Source: Microvelia longipes (Eukaryota; Arthropoda; Insecta; Hemiptera; Veliidae). From it: DNA of 64,000 bases. The position numbers and the translations under genes are program-made. Shown one piece after another: positions 47,101 through 57,482 of this stretch (position 1 is the first letter of the stretch; every line of letters begins with the position of its first letter). The notes below the pieces were generated by a model. The model did not search any database. It saw only the letters and a program-made list of their open reading frames with translations, and was not told where the DNA came from. Location: NCBI GenBank assembly GCA_018340805.1, contig JACMZG010000008.1, positions 23,774,003 through 23,838,002 on the forward strand. Direction: 5' to 3'.

Positions 47101-50100
47101 TGACTGTAAAGTGGTAGTAGCAAGACCTATCACTGTAAAAGGAAAGAAAATGTTTAAAGAATTTCTTAGGAACAAAAAGTGGAAAGAAATATTTGATCTA
47201 GAAACAAGTTCTAATGAGAAGTATTCAAAATTTATTCTGGATGTTAAAACTGCACACCTCTTGTGTTTCCACAAAAAACCTTCAAAAAGAAGGACCAGCG
47301 TATAAAACCTCCATGGATCGGCAAAGATTAAGATGAGATAGAAAAACATATTACAATATTGTATGACAGGTTAATCTAACTAGAAAAGCAGGACATGGCT
47401 ACATTAGAAGAGAAAAATAAAGGATTAAAGGTAACTCAGAACAACCCTGGACATTTTAAAGAAGCTAAGCAAATGCTACAGAAAGTTTATGGTAATAGAG
47501 AAGTTATAGGACCAAAGTGAAAACTACAACCAGTATCAAAGGATAATATAATTAAAGCAGTAAAACAAGTGAGTAACCCCAAGAGAAAAGATGACTACAG
47601 TTAGTCAAATGTCCTATTGAAGGAAATAATAGAGTTTATAAAAGAACCCTTTACATATTTAACTAATCTATGTCTGCAAGAAGGATTTTTTCCTGAAGCT
47701 CAAAAAATTGCAAAAGAGGTTCTTATTTTTAAAGAGGGTGACAAAAAACCCAAGTAGTTACAGGCCTGTTTCCTGTCGTAGGCAAAGTATTAGAACATAT
47801 TGCAAAAGAACTGATTCTCATCTAGTGTTATGGAAATATACAGAAGTATTATTAAGACTCTTATTGGTATTTCAAATTGAACGGAATAAATTGAAATTAT
47901 ATACAGAAACAGTTGGAATAAACTTTTAATACATAATATTAAACACAAATATATCCAGTACATCTGGAAATAAAAATTTGTTAAAATTAAAAAAAATATG
48001 TTTTTATCACTTAAGAATATTAATTAAGCCTTATTCCCTTCAATTTTAATTTAAGGGCACCTGCATGCTTAAAACTTTTATTTTATGTTCGGAATCTTAC
48101 TGATTATGCAAGTAGTTGCCCCTTAAAAAGCTGCAGTAAGCTGTTTTTAATTCCCTAGTGGACTTCAGAATTTTAGATTCTAAGGAAAAAGGTTAATAAA
48201 ACTCAGAGCAAAGCCAAAAAAAACAACCTTCCCTCTTTGTGGCAGGAGTACAAACCTATCAGAAAGAAGTATAAATCACAGATTAAGAAGGCTAAGAGAG
48301 AAGCTTGGAGAGCCTACTGTGCATGTATTAGTGAATCCAGTCCATTACCATGGTTTCACAAGATACTTTTCAAAGCGCCTGGTCTTTTCAAAAAGAATTG
48401 TCTTTTTCTTTTAAATGAGGGGGAGTTTATCTCTTCTGAGAGAGGAGCTGTGAAGCATCTTGTATCCACTCACATGCCAAAGGTTCACAGATTCACATCT
48501 GTTCAGACAGCCAAGATGCCATCAAAGCTTTGACTGCTTATAAATGCTCATCTAAACTCTTCCAGGAATGTATTGACCCCCTCAATATTCTGGGACAGAC
48601 TAACAATGTCCAACTACTATGGGTCCCAGGACACTGTGGTGTTCTGGGACCCAGCTTAGACTATCCCTCACAGTCTAAGCTGCTCATCAAAAGACTGTCT
48701 AAAGGGCTTATTAGACCATAAAGGTTATTGTCTGCTTAATCTCCATCTAAACCTGATTGGACTGGCAGCTAGTCCCATATTCAGGCTGTGTGTGAAGGCC
48801 GAGGAAAGATCTTTACATATCCTAAGCGCTTGTCCTGCATTGATATGCTCTTAGGTGGTAGATCTTTGGTCTTACCAGCATTCCTTTTTAAAGAGGAACT
48901 TTTAGAACTACCCCTAAAAATGTTGACAACTTTTTGTGAGTCATTACACTTGTTCATTGGGGAAAAGGAACTGGAGGGCGTCCTTTTACTTTCGAGGTTC
49001 GGACTAAGGACCCACCTCAGTTGTCTAATGTCTGTTTTATACCTCTGGTCTTTAAAAGAAAAAGTTAAGAGAGAGGACTACGTAAGAGAGTGGGAAGTAA
49101 ACAGTGCTTAGATATAGATGCAATTAAAAGGAGTGATGTTAAGAAAAGTCAATGACTCATTTCAAGACCTCATTCATGACTCGTTAGTCCTGCTCACATC
49201 ATACTCAAAGTTCTCGCCCCCTCCCCCATAATTAGATTATGCGACAAGTGAGGAAAAAAGAACTTTGCTTGTGAGTATGGATTTGCAGCCCAAGCGATGT
49301 GGATTTGTAATAGCATACAAGCAAAACAAAGACCTTTTTCTTGCATTGTTAGGTGGTTTAAAAAAAGGTATAATTAAAGTAATTACAATAATCTGCCTTT
49401 ACAATATTTCGCTATTATCAAATCATTAACATTTTTAATGGCAACATTTTTTCTAGAGTGGGTGATTCCCCCCATCCCTTGGCCCCTACCCAGCTATGGG
49501 CCTCTTCTATTGTTTTCATGTAAAATAGATTTAAGGTTAATAAATATTTTTATATCACAATAAAATTAATTTTAAAAACCTTTTTAGTAAAACTTTAAGT
49601 CATAGATGTAAAAAACGACTTATTTTTTTTTTTAATTAAAAACTGCATGTGTATTAAATTGCTTAGGAGTATAGATGAACTGCGGTAGTGTGACATCAGG
49701 TGTTTAGTGTAAACCAAAGCATAAGGGAAATTCTTGTTCCTCATTAATAAAACTTTTTATACAGGATATATAGTATGATCAGCTTATCAGCTGGATTATG
49801 TTAATGATTACTATCCAAACCCCTTCTATACTTTTCCATCTCCTGGACCAGAGGCGCTGTTTCAAAAAATAAATTGCAACTTCTTCTGGTGGTTCAGTCC
49901 TCACTAAGTTTATTTTACCTTATTGTGCATTAAAGACTTTAATACATTTTTTGTCATTGTTCAAATTTAACTTCTAATGATTAATTTTTTAAAGTATTCC
50001 TTTAAAGCAATATATTGGTGTGTTTTCTCACACTTATTGACATAACATAATCTGGTTTGTTTACCTTTGTTTTATTCTCTAAATTAATTTTAAAAAACAA

Positions 50101-53100
50101 ATTCTTTCAAATTTGTTGAGAAATAAATGTATTATTGTTTTGTCAAATACCTGTTTTATAATTAATTTTATTTTTATTTTCAGCCATTACCATTCAAATC
50201 ATCAGCTATGTTTGAAACCCAATGTGTCAAGCAAAGTAATTATAAAATTATTATGTTCTCCTAAGTTATGTTTTTTGCAGTTATTTGAAGTATTTTATTC
50301 GTTTTCTCGTTTCTGTGAATCTAATTATTTTTATATTTCGTAGGTTTAAATTTATTGGAAAAAATAAAGAAAAAGCAGGAAATATTATCTAGGTGTGAAT
50401 TAAAAATTGGAGAGCTTTACCGGAAAAAATCTAAATTGTGTAACGCTCCTTCAGCATTTTTCCCTGTTGTGCAAAAAATGCCTAAGCTTGGAACCCATCA
50501 TTCTCCTGTTGTGTTTTCAGACAAGATTGCTTTAACATTCAATAGCACTGCTAAGAAAGCTCAGTCTTCTGAAATAGTTAAAGAGTTAGCATCTACGGAT
50601 TCCCTTTCAAATATAGTTATCCCTCAAGGACTTGGAGACTTATTAAAGTCGTTAACAAATCAACCTTTATCAGTCCAACGTAATCCATCAGCTTTGACTC
50701 CTGATCCTCCTTCTCAAATAAGACCAGGAAGTCCTAGAAGAGAAATTAGCATTGCTTTAACTAATGAATCTATTGAGAGAAGACATGTAGCTCAAATTTC
50801 TGATAATGCTTTTAGTGTTGAGCCTATACAACCAATGCAAGAACCTCTTAATGTTGGAAGGGGCTGGCCAACTTATAAAAGGAATTCTCCTCCACTCAAT
50901 AGATTTGTAGTGGAACCAGGAACGCAACAATCGAACAATAGAATGGTTGTCAATATTCCCTCTCCTTTAATGCAGCTAAATGTACCCCCTCCACAGATGG
51001 TACCAAGTCCAAATACGATTTCATCACCTCAAATGGTTCCTCCTCCTGCTCCATTATTGTCACAAACTGTAACACCACCATTAATGGTACAAAATGCTCC
51101 ATCACACATGGCATCTCCTATTATCCCTTTGCAGCCTCTAAATGTTTTACCTCCTCCTCAATTTCCCATGACAAATGTTCCACCTCCTTTCGGACCTATG
51201 GATGTTCTACCTCCTGATCCACCTGTTATAAACCAACCTCTGCGTCCTAACAGGCCACAAATCACATTGAATCTTTTGCATAGAGGAAATAGCTCTGATG
51301 CTAGAGAAGATACTGCCTATGTTGATAAAGTTGAAGAGTTTTTGGCCAAAATACAGAAGGGTCCTGATAATAGAAGAGATAGTGTAGTTTTGTCTAGTGA
51401 TGATGATGATGTTATCTATGTGGGTGAAAGTAAGTCATTGTCTAGGAGTAGAAACAAAAGAGGAAGTTCACCAAGACGACGAAACAGTCCTCCTAGAAGA
51501 AGAATGAGTCCATATAGAAGAAGAAACAGTCCACCTGTACGAAAAATTAGTCCTAGGAGGAGAATCAGTCCTCTCAAAAGAAAGGGAAGTCCTCTAAGAA
51601 GGAGAGATAGTTCTCCTGGAAGGAAGGCTGATCCATCTCATTCGAAATCCTCTAAAATACAGCAATCCAGAGTTTTAAGTGGTAGTAAAAATAAAGATGG
51701 TGATTTAAAACCCCCTGGTACGTCTCCCGAACCTGAAAGCACACGTGATTTTGTTGAATCTATCAATAAAAAACATCAAGAAGCTATTGTTAAAATTCTT
51801 GGCAATGCATCTATACCAAACCAGCCCTCTCAGGAATCTGAAAGTATATCTTCTGTTGTTGATTCTATCAACAAAAAACACCAAGAAGCAATTGTTAAAA
51901 TTATAACTAATTCAACTAAAACAAACCAGCCCTGTCAAGAGCCTGTAATTGTATCTCCTTCTATCGCATCTATTGACAAAAAACACCAAGAAATTATTGT
52001 TAAAAGACTAGCTAATATGTCTAATTCAAATCAGACCAGTCAATTAAATGAGGAACCTCCAACTAAAACATTCCCTGTTCTTCATTCTTCATCTACTGCT
52101 TCTTCTAGTGCTCTTAAAGTAGTGGTTGACAGAAATAAAAGAAAATCCCACCAAGTAAAAGACTCCAAACAAGTAGAAACCCCTCTAATTCAAACTAATT
52201 ACACGGGAACTAATGTCAAACAGAATCCAAACCTCAAACATATTCAACTGTCTAATGTTGTTAACAATGCAAATAATCTAGAAACCAGTAAGATTTCTCA
52301 TAAAATTGAGCCACCTCCTAAGAAAGAAGGTAACATAAACTCTCATATGAATAAGAACCAGGCATTGAGCAAACCAATAGAAGAAAACAAAATTATTTTG
52401 TCTAATAAATTCAGTGTTACAGGTAAACCTAACAATAAAAGCCTTCAAGAGTCTGAAGAGGGAACTAAAAACCTTGCTATGACGTCAATGCCTGAAATTA
52501 AAGACCAACCAACTTCTTCTACGTCTCATCCTTCTAAAGGAAACCTTAATGAAATGACTAATAAATCAGAAAATGCTTTAAAGAGTTTAGATACATCTGA
52601 TTCAGTTCCCAAGATTGAAAATTTGACTTCAGTGAAACAGAAAAATGATGCAACACCAAAGCTATGTTCAAATTATCATGAGGAGTTTAAAGGAGATACT
52701 GTTATCAAGAAAAAAGCAAATCCACAAAAGCAGATTTCATCAAATCTGGATGAAACTGGAATGGAATTTACAAGTTCAAGAAAACATGATAATAGTGAAG
52801 ATGCAGCTAAAAATAATAGCTTAAGTGATGAACTTGGAGAGAAATCGACATCTGGTGAAGGTTTAGGAAACAAAGTTGAGGTAAGTAAAAACACCATTGG
52901 AGATTCTGATGCTGTAAAATTAGTCGCTAGTAAAACTAATTCTGTTGACATATTAGAAGACAAAAATAAACCTGCTAAAGAACTTATGTCTAAAGATTAC
53001 TCTACTAAAGATACAAAAAAGAATGATTCTAAAGAAAGTACTACAAATGAAGCTGAGTCTGACAAAGAAAAAACTGTTAAGACCATATTATCTAAAGATG

Positions 53101-54893
53101 TTGAAGTTGGTGTTTCTGGTCCAGAAAAATTGTCTAATGATTCTAAATTCATAAGTGATGAAATGCCTGGTAAAATTACTATTGATAAAGTAATGCCTGG
53201 AGAAAAAATAACTAAAAACAAGAATTCAGTCCAAGAAGTTATTACTAAAAACACCTCAGACAAAGGTGTAAGTGGCACTTTGTCGTCAACAGTTGCATCT
53301 TCTGAGTCAAGGGATAAACCAAATCCTATTCCAGGCAATGATATTGGATCAAATTCAGAAGTGCTTAAATTAGTCCCTGCCAAAGATATAACTATAAAGG
53401 ATTTTGAAAATATTTTTACTGATAAAGCCAATAAAGTTGCTTTAGACATTATAAAAATTCAGATGAATGAAACTAGACTGAAGAAGGTTTATAATAATAC
53501 TCTCCGTAACAAAACTATTAATAAAAATCTTTGTATTAAAAATGAATTGCTTTGCTTAAGCCATGAAAAATATGGTCCTCGCATTGTTGTCTCTACTATT
53601 GAGGAACAGATCATATATTATGTTCATTTTCTATGCTCCCATAATATCAATGAAATTCCTTCCATTCTGAGACCATATTTCATTCCCATTAAGGAACTCC
53701 CTGAAAAAACAAAATCTGCTCTCTCTTGGTGCGAGCAGTGCTCGAAAAAACAAATTGTACAGGAAATAACTCAGGCTATAAAAAATAGTACGCCAGCACT
53801 TACTAAGCCTGTAGAATCCATTGAAACTTCAAGTGAGAAAAATAAGCAATCTTATAAACTTACTCCTTCAAGCTCTGAAAATAATAAAACAGAAACCAAC
53901 CCCCAGCAACCTGATTCAGGAAATAAATCTTCTGTCAAAACAAGCGAAACAGAGCAAATGAGTGAAAATAAGGAAGGAGAAAAGAGTCCTCAGAAATCAG
54001 ACTCTGGCAAAAAGTCTCCAGTCAACATACTTGAAACAAAACCAAGTACTACTTCTGTACCTGTTTATTCCAAAGAGAGCCTTGTACCTCCTTTCAAGAA
54101 AATAGTACCAAAGCAGTCTGGTTCTCCAAAATTTAGTTTGCCTGAAAAAACAGATTTCAATGAAGAAGTCAAAGGAATAAAATTAGCCGAACTTAGAAGG
54201 AGAAGATCGTTAGAGTCTTCAAATCAGACTCAGCCATTTGATAAAAATAGATCACTTGATAAATCGAGCGATTCTGCTATCCCTCATAAACGTGCTAAAA
54301 TAACCTACAATAGGTTTGAGCAAAAAGTGTCTGTATCTGTTACAAATCAGCCATCTTCAAGTATACAACTGTCTTCTGGTAAAATAGTTGATAAAGATTC
54401 ATATGATCTTAGAAATATGCTCAGAAATAAACAGAATGCCAAGTCTAGACTTTATCCTCCTGTAAAACCTTTTGAAGAATCTGTATTTGACCCTAATAGA
54501 CTTGAGCCTGAAGAATATTCATTGAGAGGAATAGATCCAACAGAAGATCTTGACCCGTTCATAAGTGTTAGAGAAATCCAAACCAACAGTGACCATGTTG
54601 CATACATCCTCTCTCATTTAGATCAAGTGGAGTACAGGAATTCATATTTTGTAAAAAACAGTTTGTTATTCAAACTATGTGATATCGATGGTTCATCATT
54701 GCTGAAAATTGTGATTCCCGAAGATAGATTAAATGAAATCATTTATGTGGCACATACAGAATTTTCTTACCATGGAAATGCAAGCAATGTTTTAGCTATT
54801 TTAAATAAACATTTTTCTCCTTACCCTAATTTATTGGATATTGTTCGAAGGATGATTTCATTATGTCCTAAATGCAGTGGAAGTTATTGTTAA
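33548..54893 (+). CDS. Large RS-rich protein with two C-terminal integrase-type HHCC domains
   Basis: Exons by splice phase: 33548-33617, then one or more probably in the N gap, 34828-35016, 35102-35136, 36149-36268, 38334-38662, 39207-39418, 40086-40319, 50184-50235 and 50344-54893 (stop TAA). Every junction from 35136 onward is phase-consistent. The protein, at least 1,850 residues, has an acidic/charged N-terminal part, RS and RD repeats, a Pro-rich stretch, and a long disordered last exon. That exon carries a second RS block, a SUMO-interacting motif and 35-residue repeats, and ends in two HHCC modules. RS domains suggest a nuclear, splicing- or chromatin-linked role; this is inference. 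I do not recognise an ortholog. Two in-frame TGA codons in exon 38334-38662 look like local indel errors. Confidence 0.75.
33840..34812. other. Assembly gap (973 N)
   Basis: A run of N. The phase mismatch between the exons on either side implies a missing exon here. Open frames across it are artefacts. Confidence 0.98.
34828..35136 (+). CDS. RS-rich gene, exon(s) with possible short retained intron
   Basis: After ATTTTCAG the frame reads MSYHERGLVDYPEHEGSDPE, TWERRHTMKTRAFVNKYKQF and IDKRREEERRAHAW. To join the next exon, the end must be read in the +1 frame as EFRLDIRHPKPN with the donor GTGAGT at 35137. An 85-bp intron from GTTAAT (35017) to a polypyrimidine tract plus ATACAG (35101) would reconcile the two frames. 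Otherwise a one-base indel is needed, or the frame ends at a TAA at 35128. Confidence 0.65.
36149..36268 (+). CDS. RS-rich gene exon
   Basis: Bounded by TTTTGCAG and GTATTT, phase 2 at both ends. It encodes EESRLNSSVGGIDSLSELYK and RDRMKDRSRGSAFSSRHDAR. A continued frame past the donor to 36413 has no coding character. Confidence 0.78.
37948..38153. repeat. Inverted repeat in intron of RS-rich gene
   Basis: TTAATAATCTGAGCAGTAGC at 37963 and the reverse complement of GCTACTGCTCAGGTTATTAA form arms of about 55-60 bp (37948-38008 and 38094-38153). Outer related words (GGAGGTCTGCAAGCTGGG at 37270 and its inverse at about 38200) suggest a larger foldback element of about 950 bp. Confidence 0.6.
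38334..38662 (+). CDS. RS-rich gene exon with RSPS(H/Y)DR repeats and two in-frame TGAs
   Basis: Phase 2 in, phase 1 out (CCA G before GTAATA). It encodes SRSPIFPCDEDREVFDIVNN, GEMFVPVDWIRIREPEYHDR and tandem RSPSHDRDRL/RSPSYDRNR units. In the third unit, three single bases are missing compared with its neighbours. The frame is restored, but TGA TGA appears at 38560-38565. Confidence 0.72.
39207..39418 (+). CDS. RS-rich gene exon with RRSVSP repeats
   Basis: Bounded by GATATTAG and GTAATT. It encodes GHYYERRRSVTPRDHYRNRR, SVSPSDQYHNRRRSVSPRSR and HRSRSPDPRLRDHHAYK. Repeated R-R-S-V-S/T-P units fit SR-kinase substrates. Confidence 0.8.
39524..39735. repeat. Intronic minisatellite, about 42-bp unit
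   Basis: Four to five copies of a unit containing CAAGGATAATATACAACCTT and GTATATACATATACAAATAT. Units differ by a few bases. It lies in the intron after 39418. Confidence 0.85.
40086..40319 (+). CDS. RS-rich gene exon with Pro-rich tract
   Basis: A phase 0 exon of 78 codons between TTTTAG and GTAAGG. It encodes GESSQKWHDSYESRRSPSSM, then KKRSPSPMDISPPRHISP and proline runs (PPAPPPP, TPPPPALYMPTDYSK). The Pro runs may bind SH3, WW or GYF domains. Confidence 0.8.
40966..41130. repeat. Dispersed AT-tract repeat without the foldback insertion
   Basis: GAGGTTAGGGTCATGTAGGG ... GGAGACTCACTGATC, then an AT microsatellite, then ATTGTACAAGATTTTTGT. It matches the flanks of the foldback element at 9227-9318 and 11247-11283, and so represents an unfilled site of that repeat family. 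Confidence 0.7.
41713..41888 (-). repeat. Copia 3' LTR
   Basis: Ends TGTTAAATAATAC ... AAATTGTAACA on the plus strand. It aligns with 45956-46134 with small indels. On the element's own strand it is directly preceded by a polypurine tract (AAGGGGAAG, plus-strand CTTCCCCTT at 41889-41897). Confidence 0.82.
45927..45939 (-). other. Copia primer binding site
   Basis: On the element strand, GGTTATGGCCCC lies about 17 bases inside the 5' LTR. It resembles the GGTTATGGGCCC site by which Drosophila copia pairs with an internal fragment of initiator tRNA-Met. Confidence 0.55.
45956..46134 (-). repeat. Copia 5' LTR
   Basis: TGTCTTAAATAATAC ... AAATTGTAACA on the plus strand. Shared blocks with the other LTR include TTCATTAGAAACAATAC and AACATTGATA. 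It lies upstream of gag. Confidence 0.82.
47100..47935 (+). mobile_element. LINE fragment (N-terminal reverse transcriptase region)
   Basis: Broken plus-strand frames: MFKEFLRNKKWKEIFDL, then IIEFIKEPFTYLTNLCLQEG, FFPEAQKIAKEVLIFKEGDK and NPSSYRPVS. This is the G.fP...K.a.v..ifK.gd....YRPis pattern of Jockey/CR1-type reverse transcriptases. It is internally deleted and frameshifted. Confidence 0.65.
48230..48870 (+). mobile_element. R1/LOA-like LINE fragment with RNase H remnant
   Basis: The plus strand reads YKPIRKKYKSQIKKAKREAW (region between endonuclease and RT). After an internal deletion it reads DSQDAIKALTAYKCSSKLF and NNVQLLWVPGHCGVLGP, which is RNase H (the WvPGH box). Next comes RLCVKAEERSLHILSACPAL, a C-terminal C...E...H.L..CP motif. 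The RT core is gone. Confidence 0.7.
50184..50235 (+). CDS. RS-rich gene, 52-bp exon
   Basis: Bounded by TTTTCAG and GTAATT. It encodes PLPFKSSAMFETQCVKQ in phase 0, ending with one base that completes AGT (Ser) with the next exon. The exact phase fit on both sides supports it. Confidence 0.7.
50344..54893 (+). CDS. RS-rich gene, 4.55-kb last coding exon
   Basis: Begins after TTTCGTAG with LNLLEKIKKKQEILSRCELK, open for 1,515 codons to TAA at 54891. Numbered from the TTG at 50355: Pro/Met-rich 190-300, acidic SDDDDVIYVGES near 347-358 (likely SUMO-interacting motif), RS block 371-421 (SPRRRNSPPRRRMSPYRRR), three 35-residue repeats starting near 468, 503 and 538 (core INKKHQEAIVKI), and a long Ser/Lys/Thr-rich disordered region. 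HHCC-1 has H1091, H1096, C1126 and C1129; HHCC-2 has H1467, H1473, C1504 and C1507. The protein ends five residues later. There is no integrase DDE core and no reverse transcriptase, so this is a host exon, not a transposon. Confidence 0.88.
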
Positions 54894-56720
54894 GAACCCA
54901 TCTTATATTTTAAGTGATGAGTGTTAAACATTAATCAAACTATAATTTAAAGAACCTTATTTTAAAAGAATTTTACTATATTTTGGTGGATTACTTTTGC
55001 TCATGCATTCTTTTTCTTACATACGTTTTTTCTGTACATCTTAAATAATTTTGATAAAATCTTGGTTTCAGTTTTTTTTTTTTTTTTTTGGATGATGGCA
55101 ATTCTTTTCCTATATACTCACAGTCGTAGGTGAGGAAAAGGTTGCCCTTTTAACATTACCATTTGATTGGTTACACTCAATTGATGAAACATGTTCAAGA
55201 AACAAATATATAAGCACATGGAAGAAATGTTTAACCCCATTCTCCACCTTCTATCACTGAACATAAGCACTTAAATTTATTCAGTGTATAGTCCCTTATA
55301 GGCGTGACTTAAACAAATAGTATTATCTTTTCCAATATACACATTGCATTTGTGCCTTTAATCGTTACAAATAAATATGCTGTAAATACACTGTTTCCAA
55401 ATTATACAGAAAAATACAATGAGAATGTCAAATTTTAGCTTTGTTTCGCTGAGCTAGTTATTGAACTTAATGTTTTACTAATATTCTCCTCTCAAACTTC
55501 TAATTTACCAGTTTTAGCACTGATCACTTCTTATCTGTTGTAACATTTCTTCTACAATATTGTTTGTTCTGTATATTACTCTGTATTTTGATTGTTCAAA
55601 TGTATATTTAACGTGTAATGTTTATTTTTGTACATTGATGAAAAAATATTAATTTCACTTCATCTCCTTAAAACTACATAAAGTGCAAGAAAGTTTGTAG
55701 GTTTATTATTTAAGTTGTGTTTTTATTTTGTATTTATTTGTTATTTCCGGAAAAGATGTAACTTAATTATTTATAAGTTGAATTTAGACAGGGATTCATT
55801 TGAAAGATGCTATAAAATTTTAAAACGGTCCCAGACAGGGACAATAAAATTGACCAACACTGGTTGTTAAAGAGCATATTGGAGGCCCATTGGTCATATC
55901 TGGGCATTTTGGAGGATGAAGTAAATATTATTACACATTAAAAAGTGTGAATAACATGGCAAAATGCTATGTAACTACTGATATCTTAATGTTACAACCA
56001 GTATAAATGGAGTTCTGGGTGGGCCCAAAGGCCAGGCCTATGATGTAGTGGTCGTAGAGTGGCCTCTACGACTCTACATAGTGCCTCTACGAGGTAGATA
56101 GTGGAATCTACCTCTCTACAGGATAGGTTAGCCTCCAGTAAGGATCAAGTGATCACCTCCATACTGATTTTTTTAAATTTGATTTTGATTTCATTGGTTT
56201 ATTTTGGTTCATTATTGAACTATTTCTAGGGAACCAAGTGGTTTAATAATAGTTAAACAATATTTCATTTTTAGAGAAGAGGATGTTAATTCTTTGTGAT
56301 AATATATTTCTTTTTTACTTTCTTGAAAAGTTATTCTTTATTTGCTAAAATATAATAAGTCATTTTATGTAATTGTTATATTTATTACTTAAAATTTGTA
56401 TTGACTTGTAACAGACAATATTTTCTATGAACTATTATGTATTCATTTAGATTAAAAGTTCTTTTTATTTTCTTGAATAATTTTAAGTTTGGAAAAATAT
56501 TTTTTTTAATGTGATAAATTGATGTGCTATTTATTTATAATTTTTGATTTTTTTTTAATTTTGATTGCAAAAAATTACAGATTTCCCTTTGGTTAGTTTT
56601 CAGATTAGATTTTTCCTATTATTATTCATTGTAATTTTGAATAAAGAATTGTAATTATAGAAGAATAATTTTGTTGTATGTTTTGTTTTTCTTTTAAAGT
56701 TTAATAAAAATCTTGAAAAA
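54894..56720 (+). other. 3' UTR and downstream of RS-rich gene
   Basis: No coding exon is seen. AATAAA-type signals occur at 55842, 56640 and 56703, any of which could end the transcript. A small GC-richer patch at 56040-56120 has degenerate repeats of CCTCTACGA/TCTAC. Confidence 0.45.
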
Positions 56721-57296
56721 AGAATGTATTATTTGTGTTTTCATTAATTTTCCCCAAAGTCTGTTTTGACAAACAATCTTAGAATACATAAAAAAATATT
56801 TTTGATATTGAGATACATGAGCCTCAGTGCCTGAATAAGGGTGTAGTAGTTGTGTGGATTTATTACTCGCTTAAGGCTAGGCGTTGGTTTTATTAATATT
56901 AATATGACTGTTTATGAGTTTCTTTAACTTTTTGGAGAATGATTACTGATGGTTCATAAAGGTGGTTACAGTGGATTTCTGTGTTATGTTGAAGTGTTAA
57001 ACTTAACATTGCGTAATATATATATTTTTAATTATGGAATACTTCAGTGGCTCGTTAGACAATGCACAAAAATTGACTAAAACTAATATTGGGTGGACAT
57101 AAAAGTTGTTATTATATTATTATAACATCTGTCATTGAAATGTAGATGTGTCACAATGATTATATTTCTTTTTGCTAATTTTCAAAGGATAGTACTACCT
57201 TCTCCTTTAGTACCTATTCTTGTACATAGGAATCAGGTTTTCCTAAACCTACCTAATCAAATTACATATTTTTACATTTTATTACTACTATTAGCA

Positions 57297-57328
57297 GTGC
57301 TGCAGGAACACCAGGTTTATTAAAGTCA
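57297..57328 (+). CDS. Candidate 32-bp micro-exon
   Basis: Bounded by ACTATTAGCAG and a perfect donor CAG/GTAAGT. In one frame it encodes AAGTPGLLKS. No partner exon with a matching phase is certain, so it may be chance. Confidence 0.25.
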
Positions 57329-57388
57329 GGTAAGTATTGAAACATTTTTTTAATATTCAAAAATAAACTGATGACTAAGCTCGAAACA

Positions 57389-57394
57389 TACATA

Positions 57395-57478
<84 letters not shown>
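57389..57478. repeat. AT dinucleotide microsatellite
   Basis: About 90 bases of nearly pure AT repeat. Its length is likely variable between individuals. Confidence 0.95.

Positions 57479-57479
<1 letters not shown>

Positions 57480-57482
<3 letters not shown>

Larger units (their letters stand above)
40320..50183 (+). other. 9.9-kb intron of RS-rich gene, transposon-filled
   Basis: It runs from GTAAGG to TTTTCAG and separates two phase 0 exons. It contains the second copy of the AT-tract repeat (40966-41130), LINE 3' debris (about 41160-41600), a copia LTR element (41713-46134) and LINE fragments (47100-47930, 48230-48870). The remainder (about 46135-47100 and 48870-50183) shows nothing I can name. 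Confidence 0.65.

Noticed and set aside
52676..53449. Minus-strand frames of 95 and 150 codons (52676-52963 and 52997-53449)
   Set aside because: They are antisense shadows of the large plus-strand exon. Their Ser/Leu-rich composition comes from the Lys/Asp/Ser-rich sense protein.
56040..56120. Possible tRNA-like or structured RNA in the GC-richer patch
   Set aside because: The sequence is short degenerate repeats of CCTCTACGA/TCTAC; no cloverleaf or promoter boxes fit.
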